Origin: Thuidium tamariscinum | Taxonomy: Eukaryota > Streptophyta > Bryopsida > Hypnales > Thuidiaceae | DNA: 64,000 nt | Direction of reading: 5' to 3' | Assembly (NCBI GenBank): GCA_947034885.2 | Contig: OX344754.2 | Coordinates: 10,299,001-10,363,000 of the forward strand | Part shown: in pieces, positions 1 to 11,614 of the stretch | Layout: each line of letters begins with the position of its first letter | Position numbering within the stretch: the first letter of the stretch is position 1 | Program-made: the position numbers and the translations under genes | The notes under the pieces: model-generated | The model's database searches: none | Seen by the model: only the letters and a program-made list of their open reading frames with translations | Told to the model about the DNA's origin: nothing

Positions 1-1440
1 AGAGGAGGTAAACCGCTCCCATTTGATTTTCATTCTCATTGTTTAACTGTTAAGTTTCTTTTTGCCGAATGCTTGGAATTAAATTTAGGCACAATATCAT
101 TTGATAGAATAGAATACAGTAGGATAGCTTGGTTGAATTTTAGAATAGAATAGTTAGAATCATAAACACAAAATTAGATTAGAAACACTTAAAGACGTGA
201 CTAAAAGAGTTCATTGCTTGGAAGGCTTTCTTTTAATACCCAATTAGAAAGAAAACTCAATTAGACTCAGGACCCGTGTGATAAACTCCTAGCTCGAGGG
301 TGGAGTTAAGAGCGCTTACACACCTCCACTAACTTTTTGAGGTGGTACTTGCTCCCACATGTGTCCGGAGTTCCCCACGCATTCCCTACACGTTCCCCAC
401 GGTCATTGGGGCCCAAACTCTCCAAAAAGGCATTGGGGAGCCTTAAACCCCATTTTCTCCTCCATGTGTTGTCCCCAAAAGGCTAACTTTTGGAGTTTAG
501 CTCCGAATGGCAAACGGATTGCGCCATTGGGTCCGGAAGGCCATAATTAGCCTAAAAAATCCCTTACCCCTTAAACTATGTCCCAATTCTCAAAGAATCT
601 TAGTGTAAGCTGGAGTCAAAGTTGGGATAAATTCCCAACTTTTGGAGTTTGGCAATTTTGGACCCCAAACCTTCACCAATCTCCTAAGTACATAGAAGGG
701 GGTAGGAATAGATCCAAAGTAGGCCTCGATCCGATGTCGTATGGCCCCAGTACGCCGGTCAACTGCAACTTCCGTCATTTAAATTGTCAGTTGGGGAGGA
801 ATGTCGCCGATTCGGGATCTTTCAAATATCGATTTGTCTTGAAACTTGGAGAAGCACTCCGTTGGTGTGAGACCGCCTCACTGGATTTTTAGTGGGATTT
901 TACCGCACTTTGGGATATTCTTTCGAATTCCCACCCAAAGTCCACCGCGGTTGACCGTCTGGGAAAATATCCAAACAATGTTGGAAAATTCCCAAACTTT
1001 AGAGGGGACCATCCATAGGATCCCCCCACTTGGATGCAAATCTGCATCCCCATTGCGTGCTCCTAGAATTAGGAAATTGTCCGGTACCTGCATTTCAAGG
1101 TTAGTATTCCGCCCGTATTCTCTTCGATGCTATGGGAAGTGGGGGATTCCTCTTAGATTCCCCCATGAGGCCTTCCTAACCTATCTAGAGACTTTTTAGG
1201 CTTCTTACCCTAATTCTACACATCACTATCAGTTTGGCGTCTATTTAGCTAAGGCAAGGCCCGTTTTGGATGTAAACTATCATGAACCCCCTCTAATGAC
1301 CAAATGGCATATTGGTATGTGTAATGCCAATACTGGTTTAATGCCCTTTTGTGGGTTTTATGAGCCTAATTATGCCTTAGATTATGTAGGAATTCGAAAA
1401 AAGAACCTGTGAGTCCCCGGTGACGAATCGGGGGCTCACA
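1..1440. other. No recognisable gene; GC-richer low-homology stretch with a terminal hairpin
   Basis: I find no coding region with a recognisable product here. The open frames between 359 and 1199 are short, overlap on both strands and look like chance. Base composition is more GC-rich than the AT-rich spacers further right, which could mean an old retroelement remnant, but no reverse transcriptase, integrase or LTR boundary is visible. A hairpin lies at 1409-1439, with arms GTGAGTCCCCG and CGGGGGCTCAC (10 of 11 pairs), just before the LRR homology begins. Confidence 0.4.
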
Positions 1441-1447
1441 CACACCT

Positions 1448-1926
1448 TTATAGTTTCAACTTTATAAGACATTTCAAGCCTCCAATGCTTTGAGGAAGCA
1501 CTTCGAGAGATGCACACCCTCTAAGATCTAACTCTTGAAGAGCATCTAATTCTTTGATGCTCTCTGGAAGCTCACTCAAAGACTTACACTCACGTAGATC
1601 CAACTTTCTAAGACATTTCAAGCCTCCAATGCTTTGAGGAAGCACTTTCAAAGATGTACATCCTTCAAGATCTAGCTCTTGAAGAACCTCTAGTTCTCCA
1701 ATGCTCTTTGGAAGCTCACTTAAGGATTTCTACAATCTCACCCCCATAGATCCAACTTTCTAAGACATTTCAACTATCCAATGCTTTGAGGAAGTACTTT
1801 CAAAGATGTACATTCTTCAAGATCTAGCTCTTGAAGAGCCTCTAGTTCTCCAATGCTCTCAGGAAGCTCACTCAAGGATTGACACTGACGTAGATCCAAC
1901 TCTGTAAGACATTTCAAGCCTCCAAT
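1448..1926 (-). pseudogene. LRR gene fragment, downstream half (split by the CACTA element)
   Basis: On the minus strand this encodes leucine-rich repeats of the form KVLPQSIGGLKCL..LDLR.C.SLSELP.SI.EL.ALQEL. They are near identical to those of the NLR gene at 47528-50713. The piece starts abruptly at 1926, the exact edge of the CACTA element, and continues in the same frame from the fragment at 35146-35430. A frame-breaking patch lies at about 1720-1745. There is no NB-ARC domain, so this is a detached LRR tail or a remnant paralogue. LRRs of this kind normally serve in pathogen sensing, but this copy is very unlikely to be functional. Confidence 0.85.
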
Positions 1927-1946
1927 CACTACAAGAAGGAGGGGTG
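1924..1946. repeat. CACTA left end: AAT duplication plus terminal inverted repeat
   Basis: AAT at 1924-1926 is followed by CACTACAAGAAGGAGGGGTG. The first nine bases match the other end exactly, and the next ten or so match imperfectly. Confidence 0.92.
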
Positions 1947-3762
1947 ATTTCAGTATGGTTTTCTAGTCAGAAAATGCATACTTAAAGCACAAGACTTTTA
2001 AGTATTATTTACTAAAAAACATGTGTCTAGGACGCGCTTTAAAGGACTCATTAAAAGGTCATCCATTTTAGTTTTTAAGACTTAGAAAAATGTCTTTTAA
2101 ATAAACCTTTCCATGTAAAAACTATTAATACTTCCATCTTTGTTAAAATAAATGGATGCCACTTGTCCTCATGAGATTTTGAGGATCAGTACATCGCAAA
2201 CTTTTGCTTCATTCAGCTTTGCCACTTGTAGTGTCTGCATTGATCAATATTTTTAAAAATTTCTTCGTTTCCAAAATCAAGAATGGATGAAACTGTAGCA
2301 GCTCAGTTCCTTTCACAATACATCCTATACAACCACTCCATCATTGATGAATCTTGAAGAGGAAGAGGTACAAATTTTTCATTTTTCATTTAATAACAGC
2401 TTGGGAGCTTAGAATAACAATGCCGTATACAGTAAACTCTTGTAAGAGCTTAATTGCAGTCTGCACTCAGAAGCACTCACGTAACAAATAGAAGCTGAAT
2501 TTAGAAGATGATATTGTAATCAATAACAAGATATGCTATATTGCATAGCTTTCTCAATGACATGCACTGCTGCATGGATAGTTCTCAGAGAAGCCCTTGT
2601 TTCTCAACTCCTACGATAGACCACCACGAGTACCTCAATCTGGCATCCAAATGTACCTGGTCATCGCTTCTTAATAGAAAACGACCTCTCATACTATCTT
2701 TCATGAAGTGCGCATGAATGTTATTTATTTTTTAAGTAATACAAACTTCTGTGCACCATTCTAACATCTGTGGTGCACTCACACAGTACCCGTCGTCGAA
2801 CACGGTACACACATAATTATTTTCCAAACAACACTGCCACTGACCGCTAAGCGCTTCCTTCCAATTCTCAAATGTGGAGGAGATTGGAGGGCCATAAAAT
2901 TATAGAACCAAGACCATCCTTCATCGTCTTGAACTTCACTTGCTCTTTCCAACCAAATGGTGTTGGACAGGGTTCAGAACCAGCACTTGCACTGTGAGAA
3001 CTTACTTTAATGGTACATCAGCCATTCGGTACGACTTTCCTCGCATACTTCAACCCTTGTTTGTCCATCAATATGCCTTCCCCTATATCTTCTTCTTTCC
3101 CGTTCACGATTGTAGCGAATCGTATCACGTCACCACATTCCACTTCCTGTATTCCACGAGTTGGTGAACGTCAAAGCCATATGAATTATGGCGGTCTCCA
3201 TTCCATTGAAAACTATAGAAAACCACATTAATTACATACTTTGTGATTGAGTTAATGAGCATCTTCAATATCTCCATCACACTAGAGCTCACCACTTACT
3301 CTAAAATGCTCATGAGAACTTATCTTGTTTTCCCCATTGCAATGACCGATAAATAGTTGGGATTTAAACATGTTCACCGCCACATTTTACAACTACTGCT
3401 CTCTTCCATGTATTGGACATGAAATCCTTCTCAAATGAGTATAGCTTCACTCACCTGTGTTTGATTCTCTTCAAATAATTCTTCAAGAGAGGTCCTGCGT
3501 TCTCCAGCACGTTCGCATGTCCTTGGGGTCTAGTTCGGAACTTCAGTTCTGAGGATTTCGGATTTGCATTTCATCCCTGAAATGACGTTGCTGTACTTTG
3601 CCGCTGATCCTTTCGAAGGCGATATGTTTTCTTTCATGACTGCTGAAGCTGCGATACATCACCCACCTCATTGTTATACATGGGAAAAACTATCTTTCCA
3701 ATAGTACGTTGACCGTTTTCTTCCTCTATATTCTCATAGAAGAATCTTTCTTTCAGACGTAC
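1947..3762. other. CACTA left subterminal region
   Basis: No independent gene is supported. This AT-rich stretch lies between the left end and the TNPA-like gene. Short motifs around CTTTTAA recur at 1980-2110, where subterminal transposase-binding repeats would be expected. The most downstream TNPA exons may extend into 3634-3762, but I cannot place them with confidence. Confidence 0.4.
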
Positions 3763-5667
3763 CTCGGCGAACTTTGTCCACAATACCCTTGCCGTCACTG
3801 GGTCTGAGAATGACGTCTGACAATTTCTCCGACGCGAACTCCTACATCTGCAGAGGAAAATGCAAAACGGTGATGGACCCCGAAATCCCGAATTCTCTCT
3901 GCACAGACAGGGATTACTTTCCACCGAACTCTGAACTTCCATCCTTTCGTTGCACCACTAAGCTGAATCAAATGTCGGATTCTTCCACGTCTGGTACTTC
4001 ATGACCACTGAACTCAAGCAAATGGGTACGGCAGACCTATTAAGGAGACAAATTATTCACCGAGCAATACCATGCAAATACGATTACGGTTTACTCTTTT
4101 TCAACTAAATTTGTGTGTGCACTTGAATTCTACGGTTCGAATTTTTTTTTACCTGGAAGTCTCTTTCCTTCTTCGAGGTCTCCAGCCACTGTAGCTGCCG
4201 CTTCAGATTCCTAATTTGGCTATCTACGTCGTCTTCCTCCGATGCAGCGCAATCTTCAGGCAGTGGAGAGGAAGTCGACATCTTCTTCAACTTCTCACCA
4301 ACTGTTCCCTGAAATTCGCAAAGGTTGACGTCAGTTTCCCAATCCATATAGAAACAACTATTTATATATGGCAAAGCATCTACGGATACTGATTATATCT
4401 CACCTTGTTTTCTTCTTCTTCACAGATCTTGACATCCGTCTCATCGACTTCCAGAAGAAGTCGACGAGTTTGCATGCTCTCGCCGCCCAGTTCCTCATCA
4501 TTTACTGGAATCTGAATTAAACGAATGAAGCTGGTCAGAAGAAGAACCTAGAACTTGATGCACATTCTGTAAAATAACAACTACTAGAGAATAATATTCC
4601 TAGAGTTCTCAAACGCAATTCAAGAAATTGATTTACCAAATTCAACTTACCTCAACCTCCCGCAAATCATGCCTTCCATTGTTAATATTTTCGCCACTTT
4701 TCATTATTCCTTTGATTCCTGCTGAGGTTGATGGTGACGCCTCCTGCTTCTTAGAAGATTTCTCGACAATTGCCTTAATTTTCTTCCAGTGCGTGTCGCT
4801 AACATCATCCGGTTTCACCCCTTTCTTTGCTTTGAGACATTTGTATTTAAGCTGCATTTTTCGATTTCGTATGTACTTGGTTGCTGATTTTTCGAACATC
4901 TGTCAGGCTTTGTGAACGAATCCCTCGAATTTCCACTCTCTCTCTAGAGCATGCCAAATGCTGTCCACTACTTGCTTTGGATGATGGTTTATGTTGTCCA
5001 TACTGGGATCCAGACGGCCGCACTGACCACGAATTGCTGCTTTCCACGCATGTCGATGAATGCCTCTCGGTTTCATGTTGGCATCAACGTGAATGACGTA
5101 GGGCGATTTCCGAAGAACTCTCCGATTTGAGGTCAAGTACCTGGCTCTCGTCCCCCGCCACCTGTTCAGTCTCTTGGTTCGCAACGCTCTCTGTTCAGGA
5201 GTGGGATTCTCAAGTACAGGGAAATCTTCCTGAGAATCTGATTCTTCGCCTGCACTTGTCCGCATCATATCTGGTTTACGTCTTCTCTTTGCTTCAGCTA
5301 TATGATACGTTGCTTCATTCCAAGTGCTTCCAGTAGCAGGTTCTTCTTTTATGGACGATTTTCCTACTATCTCTTCTCCGTAGAAATGAAGCAAGCCTGA
5401 TGATGACCCCACCAAGCTAGCGGTTGTCTTAACTAGAGCTCGCAAGACTAGGTCCTGGAAGTTAGAATTTGACGGCGAAGGTATACTTGAACTTCTCGGT
5501 CCAGATGCTGCGACAGTTGACGGTGCTTTTGAATTCAAGTGCTCTGCGGCAACCTCATTTTCAAGGAATCCGCTTGTGACTGAACGAGCAGGGTCATGCT
5601 CCAAAAAATCTGGATGACAAGAAGCATCCGAGCTATACTCTGCGCTTGCCTTCCCATGTTGTCCCAT
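3763..5667 (-). pseudogene. TNPA-like transposase gene (plant transposase, Ptta/En/Spm type), one in-frame stop
   Basis: In En/Spm elements this protein binds subterminal repeats and acts with TNP2. The first exon runs from the ATG at 5665-5667 to a GTAAGT donor near 4652. It has a serine-rich N-terminal half, a basic stretch (KRLNRWRGTRARYL), then the family core with YVIHVDANMKPRG, LDPSMDN and the SDTHWKKI segment. The core is interrupted by TGA at 4903-4905, where CGA would read through as HKARQMFEK. Likely later exons, each with plausible GT-AG sites, lie near 4514-4405 (acidic), 4307-4153 (coiled coil, NLKRQLQWLETSKKERD) and 3843-3763. It is transcribed divergently from TNP2. The family call is good; exon edges are approximate. 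Confidence 0.72.
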
Positions 5668-7213
5668 GACTTCAGATGACCTCTGTTTCTATGTCGAAAC
5701 GAACGTTCACAAATGAGAGGCACGTTACAATCATACATCGACAAGACGACAAAGTCTAGACGAACGTATTATAAATTTCATTCTCATTTTCCTTTCTACT
5801 AGATGTTCATGAGCAAGAAGGAGGAGTACTTGGTTCAACAAATAATGTGGACTCGTCTTTGAGGAAAAAAAAGACGTCGAGTGACTTCCTCCAAGAACCT
5901 CTGGAAAGGTGCGCTGTTTGCTGATCCAACTTGATGAGTGCTCACAAATTCCTTTTTCTCAGGACTTGGTACTCCTTTACGTCTAAAACAGTGCCATCAG
6001 ACTCTCACTCATGCTCTCATTCTTTGAACAAATGCAGCCGCTTCGACTACTTCACTCTGAGACACTATCTTAATTTTAGTGGAACCCTTGTCAAGGCAGT
6101 GGACTTCAACAACTTGAACGGGAAACAAGAGAGAGCTTTTTCGACTGCAAGTGCCCTCCTCTAAACAAAGAAGCATCGCCGTCCATTTCCTATTACACGA
6201 AAATTTCATAAAAATCCAGCTATTACCTACAGGAATATGATACCGCACTTCCTGATTCAACACGGAGAAATCCAAATATAGGATGTGCATTAAATGCATG
6301 CATGGTCTTCCGCTTGTTTTGATGGCTCCCATATTTGCAGTGACGGCAAATTCATCATACGAACCACATTCTTCGGAACACCTGTTACGGGTTCCACGCT
6401 AGAATGGTCATGCACGCACGTTCAAAGGTAGTGATAATTTATCTCACATGAATTCCTACTCACTAAAGTTGGTAGAAGGAATCCACAACGACAACTTCCC
6501 GTACATCTTTCACACTGAGTAAACCACTTCCATTACCCCACAATAATGTTATGTCAGTGGTGTTTGTTCTTACCCCCTATGACGAAGGACCCCTCCCTTC
6601 TATTGGAACGAGTGACTGAAATATACCATGTCATTCGTCAACTATAGTGAAATGAAATGTCTTCTGCACACCTCCCGCTGCCATGCACATGTACTAAGAC
6701 ACAGTAATACTTGATATTCGTAAATTAATTTACATCCTCTTCATACAAAGACTGAACGCTGTTTCACTTGGACGTCGTCAGTTTCTAATTTCAGACACTA
6801 AGATTTTCAAAAGGCTTTTCATCATTCAGAACTTCATTGAGAGCACAATACAAAGTTAAATGCATTCAAGCTTATTGAAGATAAATCAAAGATTCTCTCA
6901 TGTTGTTTACACAAACCCAAAAACTAAGTCCAAGTTCTCTTAGTTAAAAGGAACAATTGCTTCGCTGAATGCAAATTTCCACCGCAGACCAGTAAACATC
7001 TGATGTCCTTAGGCTAGAGCCTTATCCTATTCCGTGCTGTGACGATAAACCTGCCCATACATGTAATTTGCGCCACGTCAGAATTTTTTGCCACATAGGA
7101 GCCTTTTGACACGATTGCATTCTCTTCAACATCGACACACATACTCGACCAAAGCAGGAGACAGATCGCACTCACGGCATTGCAAACACGCTTGCATTCC
7201 TCCCACTGTCGCC
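5668..7213. promoter_or_regulatory. Divergent intergenic region between the TNPA-like gene and TNP2
   Basis: About 1.5 kb separates the two divergent transposon genes. It has no credible coding sequence, so promoters for both should lie here. No specific box is called. Confidence 0.4.
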
Positions 7214-10200
7214 ATGGCGCAAGTACATGAAGAAAGATATGTCGATTTTCCTCTTTTGGCGGAGGCTTTGAACACACTTGAGCGTTCACGTGCTGACCAC
7301 AGACTACTGGGGAGTTATAAATGTCCTTGCACAGAATGCAAAAGAGGCGGACGGCCCATTCTGCGGAGCACAATTGACAAGCATTTGAGACAACACGGCA
7401 GAGATCCCACTCTGAAGCACTCTATGATTATAAGTGATTCTTCTCTCACTTACGTATCCTTCAAAGTAATGCAAGCAATTGTGCAAGATTCTCTGTTTGA
7501 CTTCCAAGTTCATTGAATTGCTTCTTAATGATTAGGGTTTGGAAATCACCAGAACCTTTTCTTCTTGTTTTACTCTTTTTTGTCCACAGTCTCACTCACG
7601 TAAGAGTTGAAGCCAGAAAATTGAAGACCTCTTTGCAATACGACTTAGGGTCCAAAATTTTCAGTTTAGGGTTATATTTCTAAAAGTAGTACTTCTCTCA
7701 CAGTTTTGCACTCACTCTCAAATTCGTAGATCCATCTTCTTTGCATTGATATTCAAGTAAACTTGCCGCTTCTTTCATTTTTTTCTCCCCTCTCTTGCTG
7801 CTTCATGGAACCCTAATGTATTCAACCCAATTCACTGTGTCATACTTGTCATTTCTTATGCACCTACAAACTGATTGATGCTTCATGCTTTCAAAAACTC
7901 TTCTACACTTAAAAAACTTCATTTCACAGTGGTGATCTCAACTTCAAAATAGTACCTAATTGTAGTTTCTTCATTTTATGCAGCCTGAAGACTTCGACAA
8001 TGACATGTTTGCTTCTGGTGAGTCCCACGATTCAACGATTCTCGAACCCCCGCAGTCTGATGCTCCACCTGAGGACGACCTCGACGAAGGGATGGACTTT
8101 CATCGTCTCACAACGGAATGGTTTCGCAGAGTCGATGACTGCAGAGAGGGATTTAATCGCACTCTTGATGAAAATGAAGACTGCCCTAACAATGACGAAC
8201 AACAGTTTCTTGATCATGCAGACCTCGACATGGAAGACTGGTTAAAGCACAGCCAAGTACCTTTATACCAAGGTTCGAAAATATCCACTCTTGCTTGTGT
8301 GCTTGTACTGATGAACTTCGCCCACTTACACAATGTGAGCAATTCGTTCATGGATGAATTGCTTTCTTTCTTTACTTTGGATGTCCTACCCAAACTGAAT
8401 GGATTACCTAAAACTAGACATGAAGCTTGGAGGTACATTGATTGTCTGGGACTTAGTTTCAATGTCATTCATTGTTGTCGCAATGGCTGCATTCTATTCT
8501 GGAAAGATAGAGCTCAACTCTCGGAATGCCCTCACTATCAAAGTTCGAGGTACATCACAGGGAGTAATAGTATTCTAGTCAAGGTTCTCCGGCATTTTCC
8601 ACTTATACCTCGACTCCTTCGGATGTACCATTGCCGAGACATTGCATCTTTGATGAGATGGCACGAAAGAAACCCCAGTATTGATGGAAAGATGCGTTCA
8701 CCTTTAGACAATCCTGCTTGGAAAAAAGTTGAAGAAATAGATGCATCTTTCTTTAGTAATTCCAAGAATATCAAACTCGGGTTAGCCCTGGATGGCATGA
8801 ATCCTTTTGCCGATATGTCAACTCGACACTCAACGTGGCCGGTTTTTTTGTTGAATTATAACTCACCTGGGTGGCTGGTCACCAAACGCTTCTTTGTCAT
8901 GCTTTCTCTGATAATACCAGGGAAAGAGTCTGTGAAGTCTACGAATGTTGACATTTATTTAGAACCTCTGGTAGATGAATTGCTTCAGTTATGGGATGGG
9001 GTGCCAGCTATTGACATATCTGAGACAACGCTACCGAAGAAATTTACTTTGAGAGCTATGCTCCTATGGACTATTCATGACTATCCAGGGTATGGCTTAA
9101 TTTTTGGATGTGCTACCAAAGGATATCGTGGCTGCCCTATTTGCGGTCCACAGGTTGATTCACGGTATTCAAAGAGCTTGAAAAAAAATATTTTTCAAGG
9201 CCATCGTCGATACCTACCTGATGGTCACCGTTTCCGATTTTTAACTCAAGCATTTAATGGCAAGGAAGAACATCGTTGTAAGCCTTGTAGAGTTTCAGGT
9301 ACCCAACATAAGAAGAGGGGTGAAGGAAGAGAACGTTGGCTAGCTGCGAGAGGTGTTCCTGGATCTGACAGTGATCTTGTAAGGAATCATGGTGTCAAGT
9401 GCAATTCCATCCTATTCAAGTTGCCGTATTGGGAGGTAAGTAACAATAATTACCTTTCACTCCGTTGACTAGTGATTGACATTTACAAAGCCTTTTCGGA
9501 GAATTCGCATGTAAACATTTTCATTCTACTAATGGAACTTCAGATGATGAAGTTTAAGTACTCTTCTCTTACCTCTGCAATTAATACAATTGTTTTCATT
9601 TTGCCTCCTAATTTTGCTTTTGCATGATGCTACTGCAGAAACTTCTCATTAGGCATGTTCTCGATACTATGCATATTGAAAAAAACGTTTTCGAAAATCT
9701 GCTGAAAACGGTCTTTGGCATGAAAGATGGGCCTACAGTCCGACAAGATATGATGGAAGTGGGGTGCAAGTCACGATTGCACATTCGTCCAGCTGAACCA
9801 CCAGCAACCGGATTCCATATGCCTAAAGCTCCATATATACTTCCTGAGGAGAACAAAAAGATTTTCATTGAGAGATTATCTAACTTGAAGGCTCCAATAG
9901 GATTCATGTCAAACATGAAGTCTCGCATATTCCCAAATGGAACTCTTCATGGTCTAAAGAGTCATGATTATCATGTTTTGATGCAGGAACTGCTTCTAGT
10001 ATGCATAAGTGGTTTGCTACCCCCCAAGTGGAGAGAGCTATCATGCAACTGAGATCTATTTTCAGGAAACTATGTTCGAAAACTATAGATCCAATAGTAA
10101 TGCATGTCTTCACTGAGGAGGTCGCTATTACTATGTGTTTACTAGAAAGAGAATTTCCGCCCTCTTTTTTTGATCCTATGACTCATTTGATTGTGCACCT

Positions 10201-11069
10201 GGTGGAGGAGATGTATTTATGTGGTCCTATGCAGAACCGTTGGATGTACCCTCTAGAAAGGTACATGAAATACATGAAGTCATATGTTCGAAACAAAGCT
10301 AGACCTGAAGGGAGTATGGCCACTGGAAATGCGTTAGAGGTAGGTCTTGGTCTTTGCACCGAATATATTTTGGAATGTGAATCCACTCGCGTGTGAGTGT
10401 GGGACGCTGAAGAGGAACTTGGCAATAGCGGAGAGGTCACTTCCTCGATGTACTCCACAAGAAATCTTTCTACTGAAGAAAGAAATTGGGCTCACACCTA
10501 TGTCCTTAACAACTCCACCTGCCTCACAGATTTGAGAGAGTGAGTTCTTTGATGCATACAGTTTATGAATTCATCAGACCCTATGAGTTGTCACACTATT
10601 GTTGCTAAAAGATTTTTTTCAAATCCTAGGATGGAGCCAGTGAAATGAAGCACTTATCTCTGCCTATTCCACTTATTTTGTGGCCTTTCTTGTAAGTCAA
10701 ACTAACTATATTGTAATGACGTTTTTTATGAATCAGGAGTCATGCTCAACTTTCTTCAGACATTTTGCACCAGAGAGAAGCTTATAGGCGACAATCTCAT
10801 CCAAGACAGAGGAAGCACTTGCAGTACCCAGAGCATTTGCAACTAATTCCAGACTTTCCTGTTTGGTTGGAGGAAAAGATTCAAAGTGGAGAGCAGGATT
10901 TTGAAGAAGATGTTGTGGATCTGTCACTACCTCCTGCTCTGAAGGTCCGTTCTTTCAAATCCATGAAAGCATACGGTATGCACTTGCGTGTTGAGTCAGC
11001 GGAAAGGAGCTGTAGAACATCAAATTGTGGCGTTACTGTCACGTGTGAGACATTGCAGCAGAGTAGTCG
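7214..11069 (+). pseudogene. TNP2-type CACTA transposase, 5' part
   Basis: This is the main transposase of the CACTA element. Exon 1 starts at ATG 7214 and encodes a transposase-associated zinc domain (CPCTECKRGG..., then DKHLRQHG). Exon 2 (7984-9435) encodes the tnp2 core, including GLALDGMNPF, NVDIYLEPLVDELLQLWDGV and HDYPGYG...CATKGYRGCPICG. Exon 3 (9639-10539) begins KLLIRHVLDTMHIEKNVFEN and contains the DUF4218-type block FPPSFFDPMTHLIVHL and YVRNKARPEGS. Exon 4 starts at 10737. The gene is dead in three ways. The run of six C at 10020-10025 shifts the frame by one. TGA at 10394-10396 replaces a likely CGA before VWDAEEE. A large element interrupts exon 4 at 11070. The C-terminus resumes at 32386. 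Confidence 0.92.
11065..11069. repeat. Target-site duplication AGTCG, left copy
   Basis: AGTCG at 11065-11069 recurs at 32381-32385. Joining 11069 to 32386 keeps the TNP2 frame and gives QSSRGDRNP, the expected family sequence across the break. Confidence 0.93.
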
Positions 11070-11614
11070 TGTGGCAACCTAGAATTCACCTAAGTAGGTT
11101 CTTAAGCAAAATACGGGAAAAAGGGATCTATTCAATCCCCATTTTTTTTTTCTTAGTTTGACGCACAATTAGGACCAAGACCGGAAACCAGAAAACTGCA
11201 GACCGGAAGCAGAAAACTACGCTAAAGAACAGCGTAAGAAAACCCGGATTCAGCCCACCTAGCGACCGAGACCGGATAGGCAATGAGTGGCTACCGAGCC
11301 TAGAGATCGTCAGGAACTCTCCCACGTGACCAGACTAGTTTAAACCTAACGGTCAGTAATTAATGCTAGGGGAAAAGTATAAGACCAGGGGAGCAGGGCC
11401 AGGTCCTGCCACTTTCTTGCACGCAATTCGAGAAAGGGTCTTCCGGCCAGAGAGAGAGTATTCGGTCTACAGACAGAGAGAAGGGATAGATAATCTGTCA
11501 ATCCGGTCTGGCGTATAGTTGAGCGATTAGTACTAAGCTAGTTGAGAGGTTCTTGAGCGCGGGAGGTTCAGTCAAGTTGGACCGCGCCTAGATTGTATAG
11601 GCGTCAAGTGAGAG
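11070..11614 (+). promoter_or_regulatory. E1 left end and probable leader of its gene
   Basis: This GC-richer leader ends at the ATG at 11615. It holds several CCGG-centred repeats (near 11190, 11207, 11245, 11272 and 11500). A TATA-like AAAGTATAAGACC at about 11374 precedes pyrimidine- and GA-rich sequence, so transcription probably starts a little downstream. Confidence 0.45.
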
